The notes: a model not told the origin generated them from the letters alone. A stretch of DNA of 6,269 nt from Candidatus Curtissbacteria bacterium RIFCSPLOWO2_01_FULL_38_11b (GCA_001774995.1 MFBO01000020.1:1-6269), one strand, 5' to 3'; numbered from the stretch's first letter, positions 1-5,742 are shown. A program made the numbers and translations.

Positions 1-156
1 AATAGGCACTTCGATCGCATAGGGGTGCCCTGTTTGGTGACCCTTCGTTCTATGTTGACGGACGAAATTATAGACAAACTGGTGGAAACTTTCAAAGAGT
101 GGAGCGTAGTTTTCAAGGTCTATCCAATAAGCACTGCTCTTACCTCGGCTAGTTAA
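1..156 (+). CDS. Hypothetical protein, 3' end only (partial)
   Basis: Reading frame 1 is open from the first base to a TAA at 154-156, giving 51 residues with no start in the window. The translation alternates hydrophobic and charged residues like a folded protein; for example LTDEIIDKLVETFKEW would form an amphipathic helix. I do not recognise the family. It converges on the minus-strand DUF1059 gene, whose stop lies 27 bp beyond. The complementary frame with the same codon boundaries is also open over this stretch, but it has no start codon after the DUF1059 stop and its translation is unusually rich in His, Tyr and Gln. I therefore prefer the plus strand, without being sure. Confidence 0.4.
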   Translation, partial: NRHFDRIGVPCLVTLRSMLTDEIIDKLVETFKEWSVVFKVYPISTALTSAS

Positions 157-183
157 TTGTTTGGTTTCTTTTTCCTTTTAAAG

Positions 184-420
184 CTAATCTTCTGGTTGGG
201 CGGCGAATCTAGCTTCAAAATCAGCCATCCATTTTTTGACTTCTTCAGGATCATCCATGTTGTGTTTCATTGCCTCCATAACCTTAATATGGTCTTGGTC
301 ACCTTTACTAAACATTTCCATTCCGTGTTTTTTACTATTCTCCATCATCTCTTCAGCAGTCTCACCATGGATAAGTAAATCACACGCCCCATATAATTCT
401 TTACAAGTCATTGATTTCAT
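184..420 (-). CDS. DUF1059 family small metal-binding-type protein
   Basis: A 78-residue cytoplasmic protein beginning MKSMTCKELYGACDLLIHGE. The pattern of an early Cys, a second Cys seven residues later and a His soon after (C6, C13, H18), followed by a Lys-His-Gly-Met block (H32) and an acidic helical C-terminus ending PED, matches small DUF1059 proteins, which are annotated as predicted small metal-binding proteins. The biochemical role is not established. ATG at 418-420 is the chosen start; an internal ATG three codons later is less likely because family members begin with a similar short MK-x-M-T-C segment. No strong Shine-Dalgarno site is visible upstream. No signal peptide or membrane segment. 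It is monocistronic as far as the window shows: the genes on both sides lie on the other strand. Confidence 0.85.
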   Translation of the reverse strand: MKSMTCKELYGACDLLIHGETAEEMMENSKKHGMEMFSKGDQDHIKVMEAMKHNMDDPEEVKKWMADFEARFAAQPED

Positions 421-639
421 AATTAGTAGCCTATTTTTTATTTGAATTTAATAGAAAAAGCCTACCACAGTTTTAGATAATTAACAATCTTGGAAGCGAT
501 AATTAATTTGATGGTAATTGGTGACCCACGCAGCTTCTTGTTCAGATTTAAGGAGTTCGTGACACAATTTAAGCTATTGGGATTATACGAGTTGCAGCCT
601 CTTTTGAACAAATACTCCTACCTCTAACAAGTCAATCAT
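421..639. other. Intergenic region between divergent genes
   Basis: Between the DUF1059 start and the glycosyltransferase promoter no credible gene was found. The stretch is AT-rich. It holds a 9-bp direct repeat GATAATTAA at 476-484 and 498-506, and a 22-codon GTG-initiated reading frame at 559-627 preceded by AAGGAG with only three bases between. I do not call that frame a gene. No clear -10/-35 pair for the DUF1059 gene could be defined. No terminator hairpin is visible. Confidence 0.5.
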
Positions 640-669
640 TTGCGATTAGTTTACATTTTAGGGTAAAAT
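640..669 (+). promoter_or_regulatory. Probable sigma-70-type promoter of the glycosyltransferase/GH18 operon
   Basis: TTGCGA (640-645, 4 of 6 to consensus) and TAAAAT (664-669, 5 of 6) are separated by 18 bases. Transcription would start near 676, about ten bases before the ATG at 687. No Shine-Dalgarno sequence lies between, so the mRNA would have a very short leader. The same TAAAAT hexamer occurs in the proposed promoter of the gene at 4453-4740. Confidence 0.5.
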
Positions 670-686
670 ACTCCTTCATAGTCTGT

Positions 687-2120
687 ATGAAAAAGCTTAA
701 GTTGTTAATCAAATTTCCAACTGCCCCACTTGTTTTAATAATTCTTATTTCCTTTGTGATAAGAGTTTATAACCTGAGCTACAATTCACCCTTCTTAGAT
801 GAAGCCATATATCTAGTCTTAGGAAAAGAAGTTCTTGGTGGTCATTGGCAAGAGGCAGCTCCCTTTTCTTGGGTTGGTGGAATGCCTCTGTTCTACCCAC
901 CGTTGTCTGCTATTTTTGGCAACTTTGGAATCATTGGTGCAAGGGTGCTAAACGTGCTTCTTGGAACTTTATCAGTCTATCTAATGTATGAATTTGCTAA
1001 GAGTCTTATTCTTTCTGGTAAAGAGAAAACTAACGAAGTGATAGGTTTAGTCTCTGCCAGCTTCTTAGGAGTTCTTGCTATTCCAATTTACCTTAGCCGT
1101 CTTGCAATCTACGACATGCTCTCGTTCACCTTGTTTCTTTCAGGTTTAGTCTTTTTACAAAAAGCTTTGCTAATTCAAAGGCCAGAAGCTATGCAGCGTG
1201 AAAACAGACTATTTTTGGCAGCGGCTGCCTTTTTCTTTTCGTTTCTTGCAAAGTACGTAACTCTTATTTTCTTTCCCCTTGTATTGGTATGGGCTTTATA
1301 TCACAGTAAAAAATTGGGTAAAACTGCAATCTCAGCCTTCCTCAGCTATTTTGCAGCACCCTTAGTAATAGCCACCACTGTTTACATAGTTTGGAACTTT
1401 AGTGAATTACGCCACTTTTTGACAGATCAGGTAGGAGACAGCCAAAACAAGTCAAAGGAGATTTTAACTCGATTCGGTACATATACACTACTACCAACCT
1501 TATTTGCAGTCTTTGGGGGTTTAGCTTTGTTATTTAAGAGGCGGTTTTTAATACTGACTGTGCTACTAATAGCCTCTGTACTAACACTAGCTGTACACGT
1601 AATTACCAATAGCCTACCTGCCGTACACCAGCATACATTTTTGAGTATAATTTTTATGCTGCCGATAGCTGCATATTTGTTTGGGCTTATTTTAGAAAGA
1701 CGCTGGTGGTTTGGGAGCTTAATAATCGTGTTTACGCTAGCCATCACCTTTGTTTATTCTCAAAATCAAGTCCGAGAACTCGAGTCATCCTGGCCAAACA
1801 CTAATACTGTAATGGCTTATTTAAAGACCACCACTACTAATCACGAAAAATTGCTTTCTTTTGAGGGTGATGTCACTACTTTAGCCCTACCAAACTTAAA
1901 TGGGAAAAACATAGTAGGTGTTTTTGATTTTAAATATAAAGAATTGTCAGGCGAAAATGCTTATCAGCAAGCATTAAGAGACAGTTATTTTGATTTTGTT
2001 CTGTTCAATGAGGATAGTAATAACGAAACCGCAAAGACTGTAAAAAACTCTATAACCAAACATTACGTCCCTCAATACAACAACCATCCATTTGTAGTCT
2101 ATAAATTAAATGAAAAGTAA
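687..2120 (+). CDS. GT-C membrane glycosyltransferase, PMT/ArnT (GT39/GT83)-like
   Basis: A 477-residue polytopic inner-membrane protein. A first hydrophobic helix (about 14-27) leads into an extracytoplasmic loop with adjacent acidic residues D38-E39 in FLDEAIYL, the expected place and form of the catalytic Asp of GT-C enzymes that take lipid-phosphate-linked sugars. The segment GARVLNVLLGTLSVYLMYEF (85-104) and SRLAIYDMLS (137-146), with its Arg and Asp, follow the PMT_2 pattern. About nine to eleven further hydrophobic segments run to residue 358. The remaining 120 or so residues are soluble and probably face outside. The family moves a sugar from a polyprenyl-phosphate donor to a lipid, protein or glycan; donor and acceptor cannot be read here. 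The ATG follows a very short leader. The stop overlaps the next gene by 11 bp, so translational coupling is likely. Confidence 0.85.
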   Translation: MKKLKLLIKFPTAPLVLIILISFVIRVYNLSYNSPFLDEAIYLVLGKEVLGGHWQEAAPFSWVGGMPLFYPPLSAIFGNFGIIGARVLNVLLGTLSVYLMYEFAKSLILSGKEKTNEVIGLVSASFLGVLAIPIYLSRLAIYDMLSFTLFLSGLVFLQKALLIQRPEAMQRENRLFLAAAAFFFSFLAKYVTLIFFPLVLVWALYHSKKLGKTAISAFLSYFAAPLVIATTVYIVWNFSELRHFLTDQVGDSQNKSKEILTRFGTYTLLPTLFAVFGGLALLFKRRFLILTVLLIASVLTLAVHVITNSLPAVHQHTFLSIIFMLPIAAYLFGLILERRWWFGSLIIVFTLAITFVYSQNQVRELESSWPNTNTVMAYLKTTTTNHEKLLSFEGDVTTLALPNLNGKNIVGVFDFKYKELSGENAYQQALRDSYFDFVLFNEDSNNETAKTVKNSITKHYVPQYNNHPFVVYKLNEK

Positions 2121-3198
2121 TTTACTTGGCTTAAGGAATATAATCCTACTGCTTCTAATGTTAGTGATCATTGGCGTTGTCGTTTTCACATTCCTAGTAA
2201 ATCCTAAACTCCAAAAGACAAATCTGGACATGCCAAATCCTAATCCTGACCATAAATTAAGTTATGCAGGTTCTATCGGAATAGGTACAGATAAAGTTGT
2301 TCAAGGGGTTGCCTCTTTTAAAGAAAACTATCAAAAACTAGACGAGCTGTCTTTGTATTGGTACAACCTTGATACGAATGGAACCATATTTAGAGATATA
2401 TCTGTGTCAGAAGAAACGGAAAAAGATCTTGTTGCATTTGCAAAGCAAAACAAGAAAAAGGTTCTCTTTGGGATCAGTGACCATGGAGAGGCTCAAAAAG
2501 CTGATGATATTTTAGTTGACGGAGATGTTCAAAGAGATCATATTTCCAAAATCATTTCATTATTAGATGAGAAGGGATACGATGGCGTGATTATTGATTA
2601 CGAAAATCTAAGAGAAGACCAAGAAAAAGATTTCACCAAATATATGAACAGGCTCTCTCAAGAGGTTCACTTCAAGGGAAAGGCCTTAGGAATCTCAGTT
2701 CCTGTTGAAACACAGGGCAAGGTATTTCATGGCATTAACATTGTCGATATTTCGAAAGTTGTCGATAGAATGCATATGAATGTGTATGAACAGTATGGTC
2801 AGGATACAGGGCCAGGGCCAATTGCTTCAATAGATTGGGTAAATGCGGTTGTCAAAAATGTTGTTGGTCAGAGCGTTGACCCAAGCAAAATAATTCTAGG
2901 AACAGCCCATTCAGGTCATGACTGGGTAGTAAATGGCGGCTCGGAGTTTTATAAGGATACAACAACAAAGGAGGTTTTTAGCCTATTGACTAAATACAAC
3001 TCCACCCTAAAGTGGGATGAGGGAAAACAGTCCAGTTTTTTTGAGTACAAAGGCAACGAAGGCAAACAACATACTGTTTGGCTTGAAGAGGCACGTAGTT
3101 TCAAAGCAAAAATAGATCTTGCCAAAAGCTATGAACTTCAAGGTATGTTTATTTGGTATTTAGGTGGGGAAGATCCTCAGGTCTGGCAAGTTTTATAA
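2110..3198 (+). CDS. Membrane-anchored GH18 family glycosidase (SleL/YaaH-like)
   Basis: A 362-residue protein with an N-terminal signal anchor (hydrophobic 9-30, preceded by K and R), a Pro/Asn-rich linker (about 40-48) and an extracytoplasmic TIM-barrel domain. SLYWYNLDTNGTIF (81-94) resembles the early strand of YaaH/SleL-type GH18 proteins. YDGVIIDYENL (157-167) is the catalytic strand: D158, D163 and E165 fit the DxxxxDxE form, with E165 the expected acid/base. MHMNVYEQYG (221-230) supplies the later Tyr-containing motif and GMFIWYLGGED (345-355) the C-terminal Trp strand. The family cleaves beta-1,4-linked GlcNAc-containing polymers such as chitin, peptidoglycan or surface glycans; the substrate here is unknown. 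ATG lies inside the end of the glycosyltransferase gene in another frame, with no obvious ribosome site, so it probably depends on coupling. No LysM domains are present, unlike many spore-type relatives. Confidence 0.86.
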   Translation: MKSNLLGLRNIILLLLMLVIIGVVVFTFLVNPKLQKTNLDMPNPNPDHKLSYAGSIGIGTDKVVQGVASFKENYQKLDELSLYWYNLDTNGTIFRDISVSEETEKDLVAFAKQNKKKVLFGISDHGEAQKADDILVDGDVQRDHISKIISLLDEKGYDGVIIDYENLREDQEKDFTKYMNRLSQEVHFKGKALGISVPVETQGKVFHGINIVDISKVVDRMHMNVYEQYGQDTGPGPIASIDWVNAVVKNVVGQSVDPSKIILGTAHSGHDWVVNGGSEFYKDTTTKEVFSLLTKYNSTLKWDEGKQSSFFEYKGNEGKQHTVWLEEARSFKAKIDLAKSYELQGMFIWYLGGEDPQVWQVL

Positions 3199-3200
3199 AT

Positions 3201-3384
3201 TTAACTTTGTTTGTATCTTACACCAAAAATGCTAGAATGGCAGCTGGTTTACATCTTGGGACTCTATCTTTAAACACAGAAGTAAAGATTGGATGTGTTC
3301 CTCATATAATTATTAAAGGTGAAAACACTAAGTTTAGGGTAATGGGGTATAGTAAAACACTACTTTAATACAAAACAAAGTTAA
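3201..3384. repeat. Inverted repeat bounding the convergent intergenic region
   Basis: The left arm, 3201-3216 (TTAACTTTGTTTGTAT), is the reverse complement of the right arm, 3368-3384, except for one extra base in the right arm. The arms enclose a 151-bp spacer and the element spans 184 bp. It starts two bases after the GH18 stop, and the right arm overlaps the stop codon of the beta-propeller gene. There is no T-run placement typical of a terminator, and the loop is too long for one. It could be the termini of a small non-autonomous element, or a long-range hairpin at the ends of both convergent mRNAs. No clear flanking target duplication is seen. Confidence 0.5.
3211..3244 (+). repeat. 34-bp dispersed repeat, copy 1
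   Basis: This matches 4744-4777 in the same orientation at 31 of 34 positions; the inner 27 bases (3218-3244) differ at a single base. On the plus strand it contains TGCTAGAAT, resembling an extended -10 (TGnTATAAT). On the minus strand it contains CTGCCA, 17 bases and TAAGAT. Its first six bases overlap the left arm of the inverted repeat. No gene lies close downstream of either promoter-like reading, so its role here is unclear. Confidence 0.7.
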
Positions 3385-4361
3385 TATCTGTACAAGTATA
3401 AATCACGTCTAGACGTCTCTCCAGTAAATACCACAAATTGATTAGAAATATCTGGCTCCCGCTCTACAGCTATATTAGCAGTAATTTGGGTTGTGGTTTC
3501 ATTTGCTACATTATAAACGTAAACCTGTCCCACATAAGTGGTATCAATAAAGCCTTTTATACAAAAGACAATATTGTCACCATAAATCTTTGCTGTTTCA
3601 AAACCAGCAGATGATAAGGGATAATCCGCAGTAGCTGCAGCTACTTTTGTTGTGTTACTTGTTAAATTATAAAGATAAACTTCCGAATTTGTATGCCAAG
3701 TGATTATGTTCTTATAAATACGTGGCTCGAAAGCGTCGCTCGTCAGATAAGAAATTCTATTTAATGTATCTGTGCTTAAGTCATATACAAAAATATTCCT
3801 GTACCCACCTACATAACGCATTAATACTATTTTGTCTCCATAAATACTTGGGGAAGAATCTTCTGTACTGTCAGTGGTTAATTGTTGGGATTCACCAGTA
3901 TCTAAATTGTATGTAAATAAATCTCTATAACCAGTTTTAACCCCTATCCAAACGACATAATTTTTATAGATATCAATTTCGAATACAGGATATGTACCAT
4001 CATTTAATATTCTTTCTTGTTTGGTATTTAGATCATATGCAAATACCCTATGTTGCTCATCATCCCAAAATGTCCAAATAACAGTGTGATTGGAAATACG
4101 TATGTTAGGATCAACAGTACTAGTAAAGCTATGAATAATGGAAGAATCTCCCGTACGAAGATTGTACGCTACTAAGTCTCTGATAGATGATCCAGAGTTT
4201 ATCCTAGCATATACTATCCAGTTCCCGTCTATAGCAGGAGAATATTCATGATTATTGTCTTGAGTCAGCTGCTGAAGTGAGTTATTTTTAGCATTAACAG
4301 ATTGAGTCTGTATACTAAACAATATTGCTAGACAGAGGATAAAGCCAATTAGATACTTCAT
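3381..4361 (-). CDS. Secreted TolB-like beta-propeller protein
   Basis: A 326-residue protein with a Sec signal peptide (K2, hydrophobic 4-18, probable cleavage after SVNA at 21-24); there is no lipobox cysteine at a usable position. The mature part is built of repeats of about 40-45 residues of the form I-Y-G-D/N-x-I-V-W ... D-L/I-x-x-Y-N/D-L-x-T-G-x-x-x-x-L-T, near 40-79, 84-119, 127-162, 169-204, 211-240, 254-294 and 302-326. The seventh lacks its last strand, and LQQLTQD (29-35) just after the signal peptide could supply it and close the ring, as in many propellers. This resembles TolB/WD40-like PD40 repeats. Such domains are scaffolds or binding modules; no catalytic residues are evident, so no function is assigned. 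The window shows no TolQRA or Pal partner, so it should not be named tolB. The gene lies 91 bp downstream of the small membrane-protein gene. Confidence 0.82.
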   Translation of the reverse strand: MKYLIGFILCLAILFSIQTQSVNAKNNSLQQLTQDNNHEYSPAIDGNWIVYARINSGSSIRDLVAYNLRTGDSSIIHSFTSTVDPNIRISNHTVIWTFWDDEQHRVFAYDLNTKQERILNDGTYPVFEIDIYKNYVVWIGVKTGYRDLFTYNLDTGESQQLTTDSTEDSSPSIYGDKIVLMRYVGGYRNIFVYDLSTDTLNRISYLTSDAFEPRIYKNIITWHTNSEVYLYNLTSNTTKVAAATADYPLSSAGFETAKIYGDNIVFCIKGFIDTTYVGQVYVYNVANETTTQITANIAVEREPDISNQFVVFTGETSRRDLYLYRY

Positions 4362-4379
4362 TTTTTCTTAATATTAAAC

Positions 4380-4409
4380 ATTTTATTGACTGAAGTAAAG
4401 TTTATTTAA
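4380..4409 (-). promoter_or_regulatory. Weak promoter candidate for the beta-propeller gene
   Basis: On the minus strand TAAAAT (4385-4380) lies 18 bases before the ATG at 4361, almost the distance seen for the TAAAAT element before the glycosyltransferase gene. The best -35 at 18-base spacing is TTAAAT (3 of 6). A second possible -10, TATACT, lies further upstream near 4420. The gene could also be transcribed through from 4740. Confidence 0.22.
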
Positions 4410-4452
4410 TTGTGTAAAGTATAAATTTGATGAAGTTTCGGATAAGTATTTT

Positions 4453-4740
4453 CTACCTAAAGAAAACAGTAACTAAATTGGAGATTATTAACCATAATAT
4501 TGTTACTATCAGCAACCAAAAATAGATTCTGTTCTGGTTTCTTAGTAACCTATTTTGTTCTTCAAGATGTGAAAGTTGCTGTCTCGTCCCACTTTCCTCT
4601 CGCTGCTCTTTCACTCGATCGTCTAAATCCTCTCTAGGAGATTTTATTCGGCTTCCTCTAGAAGTCTCTATAGTTTCCAGAGTGTTGCTAATAGAACGAA
4701 TAGCAGCTACTAGTTTATCCTCAAAGGACTGATTCTGCAT
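4453..4740 (-). CDS. Small membrane protein with coiled coil and C-terminal anchor
   Basis: A 95-residue protein of unknown function. Residues 1-50 are polar and highly charged, with the Arg/Glu/Asp-rich stretch 32-50. Residues 52-71 have a leucine and glutamine pattern suited to a short coiled coil (LSHLEEQNRLLRNQ, 56-69). Residues 72-93 form one strongly hydrophobic helix, followed by a final Arg. This suggests a tail-anchored protein with its N-terminus in the cytoplasm, perhaps oligomeric. I do not recognise a family. The ATG at 4738-4740 lies seven bases after a TAAAAT hexamer, so the transcript may be essentially leaderless; no Shine-Dalgarno site is present. It may be co-transcribed with the downstream propeller gene. 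Confidence 0.65.
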   Translation of the reverse strand: MQNQSFEDKLVAAIRSISNTLETIETSRGSRIKSPREDLDDRVKEQREESGTRQQLSHLEEQNRLLRNQNRIYFWLLIVTILWLIISNLVTVFFR

Positions 4741-4743
4741 AGC

Positions 4744-4777
4744 TTGGATTTTACACCAAAAATGCTATAATGGCAGC
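4744..4777 (+). repeat. 34-bp dispersed repeat, copy 2
   Basis: This is the second copy of the repeat at 3211-3244, in the same orientation (31 of 34 identical). On the plus strand it reads TGCTATAAT, a perfect extended -10. On the minus strand it supplies the promoter proposed for the gene at 4453-4740. It lies in the 51-bp gap between the HD hydrolase gene and the small membrane-protein gene, both on the minus strand. Confidence 0.7.
4748..4776 (-). promoter_or_regulatory. Probable promoter of the small membrane-protein gene
   Basis: On the minus strand CTGCCA (4776-4771, 4 of 6 to TTGACA) and TAAAAT (4753-4748, 5 of 6) are separated by exactly 17 bases, and the ATG follows seven bases later. 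This predicts a transcript starting at or next to the start codon. The element lies wholly within copy 2 of the 34-bp repeat. The opposite strand also has an extended -10 here, so transcription in the other direction, antisense to the HD gene, cannot be excluded. Confidence 0.45.
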
Positions 4778-4791
4778 AAGGTGTCAGGGGA

Positions 4792-5376
4792 TTAAGCCCA
4801 AAGTTTGTTAACAACCCCGACTTTTTCTTTTAGATCGGGAAGAAGTGGGTTTTCCGGCCAAGCCTTCTCTAAAGCATCAACTAATCTCCTATACCTTTGT
4901 AACTGCTTCCCCTTGGGAGCGTTGAAGTTTGCGAACATTTCATCCCCTTTGACTTTGTAATCGGCTATCTGGTCAGACAAATTGTCCAAGACATCCGCAC
5001 TTTTTACTAGCATAGAATCGGATTGCATATTGGTAATATGGTTTAGAGCAGCTTCTTTTCTTTCCTGCCAAGGTAAGGCCTTGTCTTGCTCGGTAACATC
5101 GTTGACCATGCGGGCAACATCTGATCCAAATTCTTTTTTTAAATCTTCTTTTGCTACCTTATTCTTTTCGGTACTGTCTTCGATTGTGTCATGGAGCAAT
5201 CCGGCAATAATCTCATTCCCACTTGCCCCAGCTCTAGATAGTCGATTGGCTACAGAAAGTGGGTGGAGGATATAGGGAATAGCTTTTCCTTTTCTGGTTT
5301 GAAACTGATCTATTTGGTGAACCTTATATGCAAATTTCAGAGCTTTTTGAATTAAACTAACATCAGTTGCGGTCAT
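4792..5376 (-). CDS. Stand-alone HD-domain hydrolase of RelA/SpoT type (small alarmone hydrolase-like)
   Basis: A 194-residue cytoplasmic HD-superfamily enzyme. Counting from the ATG at 5376: TRKGKAIPYILHPL contains the ligand-loop Arg/Lys and H38; GLLHDTIEDS gives H62-D63 and the E66-D67 pair typical of (p)ppGpp hydrolases; FGSDVARMVNDVTEQD and the WQERK segment follow; VKSADVLDNLSD gives the metal-binding D128 and N132. The length fits single-domain Mesh1/SAH enzymes, with no synthetase, TGS or ACT domain. The likely reaction is Mn-dependent removal of 3'-pyrophosphate from (p)ppGpp, though related HD proteins act on other nucleotides. A GTG six bases upstream is an alternative start, but GGAG at 5385-5382 is ideally spaced (5 nt) for the ATG and overlaps the GTG. 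The gene overlaps the preceding 114-residue gene by 14 bp, so the two form one translational unit. Confidence 0.87.
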   Translation of the reverse strand: MTATDVSLIQKALKFAYKVHQIDQFQTRKGKAIPYILHPLSVANRLSRAGASGNEIIAGLLHDTIEDSTEKNKVAKEDLKKEFGSDVARMVNDVTEQDKALPWQERKEAALNHITNMQSDSMLVKSADVLDNLSDQIADYKVKGDEMFANFNAPKGKQLQRYRRLVDALEKAWPENPLLPDLKEKVGVVNKLWA

Positions 5377-5707
5377 AATCACTCCAAGCTCTTATCCATT
5401 TCTTTTTAAAGGTTTCGTGGGCTACATAAACACAGGAACTCTTTGTATCGTAAATTCTTACGTCAAAGCCGCCTTCTTCAGTCATTTGTTCAAAACTCTC
5501 AAAAAGATAATTTTTAACAATAAACAGGGCATCTGCTAATATTATTGCTTTATCCAAGTCAGGAAAGTCCCCTCGGTTTTTAATTATTTGGTATCTTTCT
5601 GCATCAAAAAGAAAGGCTTCTAACCAAGCGTCCCAAACATCAATAATTACAATAGTGTAGGGAGGTTTATAAGTTAGTTTATCTTCGTTTACTAGTTTAA
5701 TACTCAT
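5363..5707 (-). CDS. Hypothetical 114-residue protein, operon partner of the HD hydrolase
   Basis: I do not recognise this protein. It is soluble, with no signal peptide or membrane helix. YTIVIIDVWDAWLEAFLFDAERYQ (17-40) reads as a beta strand followed by an amphipathic helix; ILADALFIVKNYLFESFEQM (56-75) as a second helix; FDVRIYDTKSSCVYVAHETF (81-100) as two strands; the tail KKKWIRAWSDYDRN is basic and aromatic. No nucleotide-binding P-loop, synthetase motif or helix-turn-helix is evident. The stop is TGA at 5365-5363, inside the next gene. The ATG is 11 bp after a terminator-like T-run and lacks a clear Shine-Dalgarno site, so expression may depend on reading through that terminator. Its tight overlap with the alarmone-hydrolase-like gene suggests a shared pathway. 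Confidence 0.7.
   Translation of the reverse strand: MSIKLVNEDKLTYKPPYTIVIIDVWDAWLEAFLFDAERYQIIKNRGDFPDLDKAIILADALFIVKNYLFESFEQMTEEGGFDVRIYDTKSSCVYVAHETFKKKWIRAWSDYDRN
5382..5385 (-). promoter_or_regulatory. Shine-Dalgarno site deciding the HD-hydrolase start
   Basis: GGAG on the minus strand lies five bases before the ATG at 5376. It overlaps the alternative GTG start at 5382, which has no ribosome site of its own. This makes ATG the better start. It is one of very few clear Shine-Dalgarno sites in the window. Confidence 0.6.
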
Positions 5708-5718
5708 AATTTTGCCAC

Positions 5719-5742
5719 AAAAAAAGCAGCCGTTACAGCTGC
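5719..5742 (-). terminator. Intrinsic (rho-independent) terminator
   Basis: On the minus strand GCAGCT (5742-5737) pairs with GGCTGC (5731-5726; five Watson-Crick pairs plus one U-G) around the loop GTAAC, followed directly by seven Ts (5725-5719). It has no T-run on the plus strand, so it acts on minus-strand transcription. It sits only 11 bases before the start codon of the 114-residue gene. It is therefore either the end of an upstream transcript or an attenuator. Confidence 0.7.

Noticed and set aside
157..445. Plus-strand frames opposite the DUF1059 gene
   Set aside because: The minus-strand translation matches the DUF1059 pattern. The plus translations are Phe/His/Ser-rich and have no supporting signals.
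1427..1747. A 106-codon minus-strand frame inside the glycosyltransferase gene
   Set aside because: It is antisense to a clear membrane-protein gene. Long antisense frames are common opposite such genes and it has no promoter or ribosome site.
3237..3368. A 43-codon plus-strand frame beginning MAAGLHLG in the convergent intergenic region (also open from 3153 in a longer form)
   Set aside because: The ATG lies inside the repeat and overlaps its -10-like sequence, there is no ribosome site, the longer version overlaps the GH18 gene, and the translation resembles nothing known. The region is better explained as non-coding.
3201..3384. Inverted repeat as a bidirectional terminator for the two convergent genes
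   Set aside because: The arms are 151 bp apart and there is no short stem-loop followed by a T-run, so it does not fit an intrinsic terminator.
3722..3916. A 64-codon plus-strand frame opposite the propeller gene
   Set aside because: It lies antisense to recognisable propeller repeats and shows no independent evidence.
4982..5275. A 97-codon plus-strand frame opposite the HD hydrolase gene
   Set aside because: The minus strand here carries all the HD-family motifs. The plus translation is Ser/Ala/Phe-rich, as expected of an antisense shadow.
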